DNA from: Candidatus Nitrotoga sp. AM1P
GTDB taxonomy: Bacteria; Pseudomonadota; Gammaproteobacteria; Burkholderiales; Gallionellaceae
NCBI RefSeq assembly: GCF_013168275.1
Contig: NZ_AP019547.1
Coordinates: forward strand, 1,922,001-1,986,000
Direction: 5' to 3'
Length of the DNA: 64,000 nucleotides
The notes below the pieces were generated by a model. The model was not told the DNA's origin, made no database searches, and saw only the letters and a list, made by a program, of their open reading frames with translations. Of the stretch, positions 16,813-25,332 are shown one piece after another; positions within the stretch are counted from its first letter, which is position 1, and each line of letters opens with the position of its first letter. The translations under genes were made by a program, and so were the position numbers.

Positions 16813-18065
16813 TAACGTTTTGGCTTATAGTGGGTGTTCTGATTGTTGTTACTTTGCTTGTTCTGGTGCCACCATTACTCAGACGAAGTAATAGCTCAAT
16901 ATCCACCACACCTTCAGAGGTGAATCTGTCTGTTTATCGTGATCAGTTACGCGAATTAGACGCAGATCTGGCAGCCGGGACACTGAATGAGGTGCAATAT
17001 CAAAACGCGCGGAGCGATCTGGAAAGCCGCGTGCTGGAAGATTCCGGCACCGCTGAAATCACCGCCGCGCCATCGACTGATAGCCGCTGGGGCAATGTTT
17101 CGATCGCGGCACTAATAATTTCAGTTCCTTTGTTAGCAATTTCTCTATATTTCATACTGGGTACGCCAGCCGGATTAAAGCCGCAAATTCCGACAGCAGC
17201 CATGGACGAAGCACATCCGGCCACACCTGAGCAATTTGAGGCAATGGTGACGTGGCTTGCGGAACGGTTGAAAGCAGAACCGGACAATGCCGAGGGCTGG
17301 GTGATGCTTGCTCGCTCCTACACCGCCCTCAATCGCTATCAGGATGCCAGTGCCGCTTACGCCCGTGCTGTAGCGCTGCAACCGAACAACGCCTCTGTGC
17401 TGGCCGATCACGCCGATATGCTGGCCATGCTCAAGCAGACTTTACAGGGTGAGCCAGAAAAAATAATCCAGCAGGCACTGAAAATTGATCCTGATAACCT
17501 CAAGGCGCTGTCTCTTGCAGGCTCTGCAGCTTTCGAACGTAAAAACTACTCAGACGCCATTAAATGGTGGGAAAAAATTCTCAATTTGTTACCGGCAGAT
17601 TCTCCTGTAGTGGCCTCAGTCAGCACCAGTATCAATGAGGCACGTGGATTGGCCGGACTGCCCCCAGTAGCTGCCGCTCCAGCCGGTGGCAAAGCCGCAA
17701 CCCAGTCAAACGTTGCAAAAGGATCAGTGAGTGGAACGATACGTCTTGATCCTGCTTTCAAGGCGCGAATCGCAGATACCGACACCGTTTTTATTTTCGC
17801 CCGGGCTGTGGAAGATGGACGCAAACCGCCGTTAGCGGTTTTACGCAAGACAGTAAAGGATCTACCGTTTGATTTCACACTGGATGACAGCATGTCGATG
17901 GTGCCAAGTTTAAACTTATCTTCTGTGACGAATGTTATCGTCGGTGCGCGTATATCAAAATCAGGGAATGTAATTTCTAGCTCGAAAGATCTGGAAGGGT
18001 TTTCGAAACCGGTAAAAATTGGTCAAAAAGACATCGTCATTACCATTGATTCAGAGGTCAAATAA
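16809..18065 (+). CDS. ccmI: cytochrome c biogenesis protein with TPR domain
   Basis: A 418-aa protein that presents apocytochrome c to the ligation complex. It has two membrane helices near residues 2-20 and 98-116, a leucine-zipper-like cytoplasmic loop between them (V-Y-R-D-Q-L-R-E-L-D-A-D), TPR repeats at roughly 150-280 (A-E-G-W-V-M-L-A-R-S-Y; Y-A-R-A-V-A-L-Q-P-N-N) and a C-terminal beta domain with G-T-I-R-L-D-P. This fused two-part form is usual in Betaproteobacteria. It is last of the ccmFGHI run, and the opposite-strand glycosyltransferase ends 167 bases later. Confidence 0.94.
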   Translation: MITFWLIVGVLIVVTLLVLVPPLLRRSNSSISTTPSEVNLSVYRDQLRELDADLAAGTLNEVQYQNARSDLESRVLEDSGTAEITAAPSTDSRWGNVSIAALIISVPLLAISLYFILGTPAGLKPQIPTAAMDEAHPATPEQFEAMVTWLAERLKAEPDNAEGWVMLARSYTALNRYQDASAAYARAVALQPNNASVLADHADMLAMLKQTLQGEPEKIIQQALKIDPDNLKALSLAGSAAFERKNYSDAIKWWEKILNLLPADSPVVASVSTSINEARGLAGLPPVAAAPAGGKAATQSNVAKGSVSGTIRLDPAFKARIADTDTVFIFARAVEDGRKPPLAVLRKTVKDLPFDFTLDDSMSMVPSLNLSSVTNVIVGARISKSGNVISSSKDLEGFSKPVKIGQKDIVITIDSEVK

Positions 18066-18232
18066 ACGGGAGTTTGCTCCAAGTTACGTGATTTTATTTT
18101 GTAAGAAATTCGTACGCTGTAGATCAAAATAGATCAATTTTTTGCAAATTCCACATTACTTGAACATCGCAAAAAGCTAATAAATACGCCACATTTATAG
18201 GCGTTGCTCAGAGACAACTGTCATAAAGATGT

Positions 18233-20497
18233 CTATGCCAACAGTCGTTGCTTCAAGATTTGTTGCCATCGGACCGGGATAATGCGATATAGCCAGCGAC
18301 CAAGCAATGTATAGCGCAACCGCAAGCCAAGATGTGCAAGCCGCAGCAACCAGTGCTGACCTATTGATAGGGCACGATGCTTGTCGGCGGCAGCCACCCC
18401 CAGTGCAGTTTGCAGCGCGGTGTACAGGGTGGTTTGCGGTAACGGCGCGGCAAACTTGACGACTTGTCGCGACAAAACTTCGTGGTAAACCCTTTCGGTA
18501 GCGTTAGCCATGTCGCGTACCGAGGTGACCGGCACTGCCCGCGCTTGCATTTGCTTGTGCACAAAATCGGTGCTGTTTTCCGGCCGTAATATCGAAATGA
18601 TGTCATCTAAAATAGCGTCCGTATCACACCAGTCTTGCATGATCCAACCGGCGCCGTTCGTTTGCACACGTTCATACAGCGCGCCGATCGGCGGCACCAA
18701 TGCGGGTCGTCCAGCCATCCAGGCTTCGGTCAAAGTGTAGCAATAGGTTTCCGGGCCGGCGGAGGGGAACACCACCAGGTTAATTCGATAATGATCGAGC
18801 AAGTCTTCCATATGATCGGGCGTGTATTGGCCATGTACTGTCAATAAAGTATCGGCAGTCTGATACGGCTGAAACTGGCGATCCATATAGCCGACCACAA
18901 CCCAGCGAAAGGGCAGCTTACGTTCGCGGCTGCGTGCCACTAAACGCTCCAGTTGGCGGGCACCTTTGACCGGGCCAATCGCACCCAATACACCGATACT
19001 TTGGTATGTATCTTTCGGCAATAGTAGTGCCGATGTCAGAACATTAACGCGGTTGGCGGTCAAATCAACGCCATGCTGGATAACGCGAACATCAGCGCGC
19101 GGAAAATAGCGACGGAACATCTCGGCGGCCAAATCGCTGGGAGCAATCACGAATACTGCTCGCTCAATGAAATCCGCATGCACTGCGCGCCAAGCAACGA
19201 TGTCAATGCCGCGAAAATCTGATTGGGCGTTAAGACAATTCTGACAGCGCGATGCATCCGTTTCGCTGCCACAATAAATTCCTGTGGCGTCGAGCAGATT
19301 GATAGTCGGACAAGCCAGAAAAAAATCGTGCACACTAAAGCCAAATGGAATTCCAAGGTTGCGCATCGCTTCCAGCAAGCCCGGCCGGCAGCCCGCCAGA
19401 TGATGTACATGGCACAAATGGATACGAAAACTGGCACACAGACTGGCCAAAAAATCCGTCCACAGCTGATCGGGTTGCCGGTTGAATTGATAAGTTAGCA
19501 ACTCACCGCTATTGGCATCCTTGAGTTGCCAGACATCATCCATGGTTACCAGCAAATAATGACGGTAATCCTCGCCGTCACTGTGCATCAAACTAAGGGT
19601 GTGCTGCTCCGTGCCGCCGCTACGGCCGTGCATGATATGCAGGATGCCGGGCTTATCACCAGCCGCTCCGGTGAGCGCCAGGAATGACTGTGCCAACTGA
19701 CGGATCGGCTTGATCGGGTCGGCCGCGATGAAAGCCATTACACGCTGCATATAATCTGGATGCTTAGCCAGCAAACGCTGCATATTTTCTTCAACCAGCG
19801 TCTCTTTTTTCGTACTAAAGGAGCAGCTGCCGACATGCTGAACGAAAGTATCGTCGCACAATACATTGCGCCATCCAGCCGCCAGCGCCCGCATGCAGAA
19901 ATCATTTTCCTCGCCGTAACCGTGACGGAACGTATCAGCATCGAACAGACCGATTTTATTAAGCAGGCGGCGCCGAATAAACATGCAAAATCCGACCCCG
20001 GTGGGTATGTCAGGATAAACGCGAGGAGCAGCTGCCTCAATGGCGCGATTGACATCCTCCGCATTCATTCCTTGCGGCAACGCGTTATCTTGGCAAAAGT
20101 TCGGGAACGAGCAGATTTCGGCGTTATTAGAAAACGGCGTGATTGTGCCGATAAGCGGGTCTGAATCAGCGCAACAGCGAAGTTTCTCCAACCAGCCCGA
20201 AGTAACGATGGCATCGGAATTGAGCAACACGACATCATTTTGACTGAGCGTCATACCACGGTTAACGGTGCTGACGAAGCCGAGATTTGTATCATTCTGG
20301 AGCAGCCACAGACGTGTGTCTGCCTTGCTACGCTGTATCTCAAAATAGTCGGCGATGCGGCTATCCGTCGAACAATCGTCGATCATGATGATGCGATGAT
20401 GGAGCATGGTGGTGCGAAGCACGCTGTCGAGGCAGCGCTGCAAGTCATCGTATGCATTGTAGACCGGGATAATAATGTCGATTGCTGGCGGTAACAT
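18233..20497 (-). CDS. fused GT2-GT4 glycosyltransferase
   Basis: A 754-aa two-domain enzyme. Residues 1-230 form a GT2 fold (I-I-P-V-Y-N-A-Y near 10, M-I-D-D-C-S-T-D near 38, L-N-S-D near 92, and G-E-E-N-D-F near 195). Residues about 280-690 form a GT-B (GT4-like) enzyme (G-V-L-G-A-I-G-P-V-K-G and F-P-S-A-G-P-E-T-Y-C-Y-T-L-T-E-A-W-M-A-G, with the glycan-donor E-x7-E variant). It probably adds two successive sugars during surface polysaccharide or glycoprotein synthesis; donor and acceptor cannot be told. It begins 6 bases after the methyltransferase gene on the same strand, so they form an operon. Confidence 0.85.
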   Translation of the reverse strand: MLPPAIDIIIPVYNAYDDLQRCLDSVLRTTMLHHRIIMIDDCSTDSRIADYFEIQRSKADTRLWLLQNDTNLGFVSTVNRGMTLSQNDVVLLNSDAIVTSGWLEKLRCCADSDPLIGTITPFSNNAEICSFPNFCQDNALPQGMNAEDVNRAIEAAAPRVYPDIPTGVGFCMFIRRRLLNKIGLFDADTFRHGYGEENDFCMRALAAGWRNVLCDDTFVQHVGSCSFSTKKETLVEENMQRLLAKHPDYMQRVMAFIAADPIKPIRQLAQSFLALTGAAGDKPGILHIMHGRSGGTEQHTLSLMHSDGEDYRHYLLVTMDDVWQLKDANSGELLTYQFNRQPDQLWTDFLASLCASFRIHLCHVHHLAGCRPGLLEAMRNLGIPFGFSVHDFFLACPTINLLDATGIYCGSETDASRCQNCLNAQSDFRGIDIVAWRAVHADFIERAVFVIAPSDLAAEMFRRYFPRADVRVIQHGVDLTANRVNVLTSALLLPKDTYQSIGVLGAIGPVKGARQLERLVARSRERKLPFRWVVVGYMDRQFQPYQTADTLLTVHGQYTPDHMEDLLDHYRINLVVFPSAGPETYCYTLTEAWMAGRPALVPPIGALYERVQTNGAGWIMQDWCDTDAILDDIISILRPENSTDFVHKQMQARAVPVTSVRDMANATERVYHEVLSRQVVKFAAPLPQTTLYTALQTALGVAAADKHRALSIGQHWLLRLAHLGLRLRYTLLGRWLYRIIPVRWQQILKQRLLA

Positions 20498-20503
20498 GCT
20501 AAT

Positions 20504-21694
20504 TCAAGAATTCCCTTTGATGGCACGTTTGAGGAAGCGTAACGGCGACTTTAGCCACCAGACCAAACTGGCGCGATAATTAACTTGCTGGTTGAGAGCA
20601 ACATTCAAACGCTCCTGTTCAGCAATTTGCTCATTGCGTAGTATGAGAAGCGCATTGAGTTTGATTATTTCTTCAGTATGTTCATTTAATTGACCGGTAC
20701 AAATATTTAATGCTTCGGTACGTTCACTTAATTGTCCAGTACATTCATTCAATTGTTCGGTGCGCGCACTTAATTGTTCAGTACGCATGTTCAGAAATGC
20801 ATCACGTTCAGCAATCAGGTGTTCGCGTTCTTCCATTTGTTGAGTGCGGAGCGAAAGAAAATTATCACGTTCAACAATCAGATACTCACGGTCTTTGAGA
20901 AGTTGATCCAGCTCCATCACGCGCCTGGTTTGTTTAGCATAATCCTGATAAACCATTTCGGCGCTATCACTAAACAAAGAAAGTTTATTGAGCGCGGTGG
21001 GCAACATAGATGGGTTACGACTACAGACTGCGATGTAATACATTGGCTCGACAGAAGGATGACTGACTACTGTAACTTTCCGATCGTCATTAACTAAGTA
21101 TTCTGTCGTAACGCAGGCTTGGTTTTCTGGCCAAATGGCAGAATGGAACAATAATTTTTGGCCAAGCCAGAATATATGCGGAAAAGCCACGTGCAGTAAT
21201 TCTTCCAGCTCATTTCGATACAATTCACGAACATGAAATTCATTGTGATAATCATGTGCATCGGAATACAAGCGCTTGTTTGGAGAGGACAGGATCAATA
21301 CCCCGTCTGGGCGTAGAACACGCGTGAGTTCAGAAATAAATTCTTTCTGTTTCTCAATATGCTCTATTGTTTCAAAGGAAATTGCGAAGTCAAAGCTCGC
21401 ATCTGAAAACGGCAAGCATTCACATGAAGCCGTAACGAATTGCAGGTTAGCATGATGCCTATAATTGTTTTTGGCATGCTGAATTACATCAACGGATAAA
21501 TCAACACCCACCACTTTATATGCGGTTTCAGCCACCATGGCGGCACCATAGCCCTCACCACAGGCCACATCCAAAACTGTGCAATGTTGGCTTAACTGGC
21601 GTGCCAAGGCATAGCGATGCCAATGTTCATACCAGATTTCACCGCTGCACTCAGGCAAAAAGCGCTCACCCGTGAAGGAAGGAGGTTGGCTCAC
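20504..21694 (-). CDS. SAM methyltransferase with C-terminal coiled coil
   Basis: A 396-aa protein. Residues 1-220 are a class I methyltransferase (motif I L-D-V-A-C-G-E-G-Y-G at 41-50; D-F-A-I-S-F-E-T-I-E-H at 102-112). Residues about 252-372 are a coiled coil containing five nearly perfect heptads (E-Q-L-S-A-R-T, E-Q-L-N-E-C-T and so on) at 306-340. The tail S-L-V-W-W-L-K-S-P-L-R-F-L-K-R resembles C-terminal tails in polysaccharide-cluster proteins. This layout recalls O-antigen chain-length regulators, where a methyltransferase is tethered by a coiled-coil ruler (WbdD-type). That parallel is inference. It is cotranscribed with the GT2-GT4 gene. Confidence 0.8.
   Translation of the reverse strand: MSQPPSFTGERFLPECSGEIWYEHWHRYALARQLSQHCTVLDVACGEGYGAAMVAETAYKVVGVDLSVDVIQHAKNNYRHHANLQFVTASCECLPFSDASFDFAISFETIEHIEKQKEFISELTRVLRPDGVLILSSPNKRLYSDAHDYHNEFHVRELYRNELEELLHVAFPHIFWLGQKLLFHSAIWPENQACVTTEYLVNDDRKVTVVSHPSVEPMYYIAVCSRNPSMLPTALNKLSLFSDSAEMVYQDYAKQTRRVMELDQLLKDREYLIVERDNFLSLRTQQMEEREHLIAERDAFLNMRTEQLSARTEQLNECTGQLSERTEALNICTGQLNEHTEEIIKLNALLILRNEQIAEQERLNVALNQQVNYRASLVWWLKSPLRFLKRAIKGNS
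20669..20779 (-). repeat. 21-base heptad-coding repeats
   Basis: Five in-frame units of 21 bases encode consecutive heptads ending in Thr (pattern E/G-Q-L-x-x-x-T). The DNA copies, seen on the plus strand as variants of TTCAATTGTTCGGTGCG, are similar enough to recombine and change the coiled-coil length. Confidence 0.7.
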
Positions 21695-21956
21695 AAATTC
21701 AAGAAATATTAAAACTGAAGATTATACACGCTACATAGACTAATTCAGCACGGAATAATGTGTTTAGCATATGAATAACAGAGGTTAAGTCCTCAAATAG
21801 ATTGAACTTTAGGTTGTCGGCACTTATTTAAGGATAAGGGACAAAAACAATGCAGAAAAGTTCAGATCCAAGTGGATTATTAAACATCAGAACATTTTAA
21901 CGGGATCATAAACCTCAAGTATTTGTGGGATATCTGCTTCCGGCATGCATCTCAGT

Positions 21957-24368
21957 TCATTTAGGGTCAGCTTCCGAGTACATCTTTTGTTGCCACATTT
22001 TTTGCAATGCATCCTCCAGATACAGAGCAAAACGTGGGGCATTAAAAAGTGGCGAAGCAAGCACTTTCTGCCGTAACCCTGACCTCAGTTGCGCCAAACG
22101 ATTAATATCAGTGGCGTGAAAAAGAGTCCGGTTTACATAGTCACCCTCATCACTGGCAATCCAGTCTTCCAGACCGGCACAGGTTAGCATGCTGGCACCT
22201 TGACGGGCGAGCAATGTGCCACCAGCAAGGGTCAGGGTAGGCACACCCATCCACGAAGCTTCGCAGGTTGTAGTGCCTCCCGGATAAGGGAACGTGTCCA
22301 GAATGATATCCACATGAGCATATGCCGCGAGATAATCTTCTCTGGGAACATGTCCTTCCATTATTACCCGCTCCGGCATTATCCCGACTTGAGCGAGCCG
22401 ATGCTGCAGAGATTCGCGCGCGGCTAAGCAATTCAGCTGACTGCTTTGCAACCGCAGTCGAGCTTCTGGTAAAGCGAGGAAAATTCGTCCCCATGCAGCC
22501 AGCACTGCGTCATTTACCTTGGTAAGATTTTGGAAACAACCAAAAGTGATATAGCCATTCTGCACTGCCGGCAAGGGAGTTAACTCCAGCCCTGTTCTAT
22601 TCACAGGTGGAGTGAAGCAAAGCCGGGTTTCTGGCAGATACCACACTGTTTCAGTAAAGTGCTCCCGGTGCGTTTCCGGCACCGATACCGGGTCTGCCAG
22701 CAGGTAATCTATCGTCGGTAACCCGGTAGTCGCGAAATAACCCAGCCAACTTACTTGCACCGGAGCAGGCTTCAGTGCGAACATCGGCAAACGATTGCTG
22801 GCAGTATGCCCCGTCAGGTCAATGAGAATATGAATTCCATCATCGTGAATCTTCCGGGCCGCAGCTTCATCACTAAGACCCACAATAATATTCCAGGCAA
22901 CAAAACAAGGCTGGATGCGGGCGGTGAGCTCGTCCTCTTGTGGAGACGTCGAATATGCAACCAATTCTACCCGAGCAGGGTTCAAATTCGCGAGAACGCC
23001 CTCCAGGAAAAAACCAACTGGATGCGCTCTAAAATCTCCGGAAACCAGACCAACCCGCAAAGGCTGCCTACCCCGTTCCGCTGTGTTTTCTAGATAAACG
23101 GGCCAACTTATATACGGTTGGATCTTTGCCATCACTTGATTGCCATAGTGACGTGCTTCTGCGAGATAATTATCAGGCAAACACTTGGAATAAAAACTCA
23201 GGGTAAAAAGCAGGTTGCTATGAGCCTTGGGATAAACCGGCCTGAGCGCGAGTGCTTTGCGGTAGCTGTCAATCGCTTCTTCCAATTTACCTTGCTCTTG
23301 TAGCGCAAGTCCCAGGTTGTTGTACGCTTCGGCATAATCCGGTTTGATTGAAAGCGCTTTGTTGTAACAGGCAATCGCCTCGTCCAATTTACCTTGTTTC
23401 TGAAGCGCAAGCCCGAGGTTGCTGTGCGCCTCGGCAAAATCCGGCTTGAACGCGAGCGCCCTCCGGAAGCTCTCAACCGCCGCTTCCAATTTGCCTTGAT
23501 CTTTAAGCACGTTCCCCAAATTGTTGTGCGCTTCGGTAAAATCCGACTTGAATAAAAGCGACTGGTGGAAGCTCACAACCGCCGCTTCCAGTTTACCTTG
23601 TGCCATGAGCGCATTCCCCAAGTTGTTATGCGCATCAACAAAATCCGGCTTGAGCGAAATTGCCTTCCGGTAACTTCCGACTGCTGCATCCAGCTTGTTT
23701 TGCGCCTTGAGAGCAGTTCCCAAATTATTGTATGCCTCGGCATAATCCGGCTTGAGCAGAAGTGCTTGGCCGTAACAGGCTATCGCTTCTTCCAGCTGAC
23801 CTTGGTCCTTAAGCACATTCCCCAGATTGCTATGCGTCTCGGCAAAATCGGGCTTCAACGCAAGTGACCGACGGAAACTCTCAATCGCCGCTTCCAAATT
23901 ACCTTGTTCCTTGAGGGCATTCCCCAAGTTGTTGTGCACTTCGGCAAAATCCGACTTGATCGAAAGCGCTTGGCGGTAATTGAAGATGGCTTCTTCCAGC
24001 TGACCTTGATCCTTGAGCGCATTCCCCAAATTAATGTAATAAATTGGATTGGATGGATTTATACGGATAGCCTTACTAATAAGTCCAACAGCGATCCCGT
24101 TCTTTCCCCCCTGACGGGCTATCAAACCTAATAAATGTAGCGCATCCGGATGATTTGGTTCTACCTGGAGTATTTTCTGATAAATAGCTTCTGCCTGAGA
24201 CAAACGCCCAGCTTGATGGTGTTCCCGTGCGATCTGGATAATTTGGGGGATTGATAAATCTGATGAGTGCGTTTTTGCTATAGGAGCTTCCCCGCTTGGC
24301 TGGCAGCAATATTTATATTTCTTACCGCTGCCACAAGGACAAGGATCATTCCGACCGATTTTTTTCAT
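21957..24368 (-). CDS. SEC-C/TPR/SPINDLY-type O-GlcNAc transferase-like protein
   Basis: An 803-aa protein with three parts. Residues 4-22 are a SEC-C zinc motif ([15 protein letters not shown] then Y-C-C). Residues about 44-379 are ten 34-residue TPR repeats. Residues about 420-795 are a GT41-type catalytic region (L-R-V-G-L-V-S-G-D-F-R-A-H-P-V-G-F-F; I-L-I-D-L-T-G-H-T-A-S-N-R; G-Y-F-A-T-T-G; D-T-F-P-Y-P-G-G-T-T-T-C-E-A-S-W-M-G-V-P). Such enzymes glycosylate proteins, in bacteria often flagellins, adhesins or surface proteins. The N-terminal SEC-C motif is an unusual addition. It lies upstream of the methyltransferase and glycosyltransferase on the same strand, 262 bases away. Confidence 0.88.
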   Translation of the reverse strand: MKKIGRNDPCPCGSGKKYKYCCQPSGEAPIAKTHSSDLSIPQIIQIAREHHQAGRLSQAEAIYQKILQVEPNHPDALHLLGLIARQGGKNGIAVGLISKAIRINPSNPIYYINLGNALKDQGQLEEAIFNYRQALSIKSDFAEVHNNLGNALKEQGNLEAAIESFRRSLALKPDFAETHSNLGNVLKDQGQLEEAIACYGQALLLKPDYAEAYNNLGTALKAQNKLDAAVGSYRKAISLKPDFVDAHNNLGNALMAQGKLEAAVVSFHQSLLFKSDFTEAHNNLGNVLKDQGKLEAAVESFRRALAFKPDFAEAHSNLGLALQKQGKLDEAIACYNKALSIKPDYAEAYNNLGLALQEQGKLEEAIDSYRKALALRPVYPKAHSNLLFTLSFYSKCLPDNYLAEARHYGNQVMAKIQPYISWPVYLENTAERGRQPLRVGLVSGDFRAHPVGFFLEGVLANLNPARVELVAYSTSPQEDELTARIQPCFVAWNIIVGLSDEAAARKIHDDGIHILIDLTGHTASNRLPMFALKPAPVQVSWLGYFATTGLPTIDYLLADPVSVPETHREHFTETVWYLPETRLCFTPPVNRTGLELTPLPAVQNGYITFGCFQNLTKVNDAVLAAWGRIFLALPEARLRLQSSQLNCLAARESLQHRLAQVGIMPERVIMEGHVPREDYLAAYAHVDIILDTFPYPGGTTTCEASWMGVPTLTLAGGTLLARQGASMLTCAGLEDWIASDEGDYVNRTLFHATDINRLAQLRSGLRQKVLASPLFNAPRFALYLEDALQKMWQQKMYSEADPK
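23232..24047 (-). repeat. eight tandem 102-base TPR-coding units
   Basis: TPR units 3 to 10 (residues 108-379) are each exactly 34 codons with strongly conserved wording (N-N-L-G-N-A-L-x-x-Q-G-x-L-E-A-A), giving a DNA-level tandem array inside the SPINDLY-like gene. The similarity suggests recent duplication or gene conversion between units. Confidence 0.85.
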
Positions 24369-24490
24369 TTTAAAATATCGTTTAAGTATTTTAGCTTAAG
24401 GTTAACTAAAAATACCTCGTCTAACTTGAATTTGAGTTTTTAGAGATGGCCGTTATATTATCATGTAGACCATTTATACCTGATCGATCA

Positions 24491-25228
24491 ATGACTACCC
24501 CACGCTTTTATTGCCCCCCACCGCTGCATGCAAACACCAAATTTGAGCTGCCGGAAGCTGCCGCACATCACGCCAGTCGAGTCTTACGTTTACGCGTTAA
24601 TGATGAAATTCGGGTATTTGATGGTGTAGGCAATGAACTGCATGGGCACATCTGCGAAATTGAAGGCAAAAAAGTGGTGCTGGAGAAACTGCAAGCCTGC
24701 ACGGCCAACCGTGAGTCTCCATTAAATATCGTACTGGCGCAGGCGCTGTGTAGTAGCGAAAAAATGGACTGGGTAATACAAAAGGCCACTGAACTCGGTG
24801 CTACCGAAATACAGCCCGTACAGACCCAACGTAGCGTGGTAAAGCTGTCTGGAGACCGCGCTGAAAAACGCACCCAACATTGGCATGGCATTGCCATTGC
24901 GGCATGTGAACAATGTGGCAGAAACATGTTACCTGAGGTTCATGCTCCGCTGGAATTCAGCTCGTGGATTGCCACTATATGCGATGCGCCGGGCAGCAAA
25001 TTTATCCTGTTGCCGGAAGCCGTGACAACATTGCATGAGCAGCCGAAACCGCAAGGGAAAGCGACCCTGCTGATTGGACCGGAAGGGGGGTTCAGTGCGG
25101 ACGAAGTCCAGATTGCCCAGCAAGCTGGTTTTATTTCTATCCGTTTAGGTGCACGCTTGCTACGTACTGAGACAGCTGCTGTGGCGGGCATAGCTACTTT
25201 GCAAACTTTGTGGGGGGATTTTATTTAG
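24491..25228 (+). CDS. rsmE: 16S rRNA m3U1498 methyltransferase
   Basis: A 245-aa SPOUT-family enzyme that methylates N3 of U1498 in 16S rRNA. It has the N-terminal PUA-like part (P-R-F-Y-C-P-P; A-A-H-H-A-S-R-V-L-R-L-R) and the knotted C-terminal SAM site (L-L-I-G-P-E-G-G-F-S-A-D-E; L-G-x-R-L-L-R-T-E-T-A). The ATG at 24491 begins the conserved M-T-T-P-R-F-Y; an in-frame ATG at 24446 would add 15 unconserved residues. It is a single gene facing the ubiH operon end. Confidence 0.94.
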   Translation: MTTPRFYCPPPLHANTKFELPEAAAHHASRVLRLRVNDEIRVFDGVGNELHGHICEIEGKKVVLEKLQACTANRESPLNIVLAQALCSSEKMDWVIQKATELGATEIQPVQTQRSVVKLSGDRAEKRTQHWHGIAIAACEQCGRNMLPEVHAPLEFSSWIATICDAPGSKFILLPEAVTTLHEQPKPQGKATLLIGPEGGFSADEVQIAQQAGFISIRLGARLLRTETAAVAGIATLQTLWGDFI

Positions 25229-25332
25229 GCAAATGATCAACGGGTGTCATTAATATTGTCTCAACGGGTTATGATAATTGGCCAATTACTGCCCGACGGT
25301 CATAAATTTTAAGACTGACTGGGCAGGGTTTT

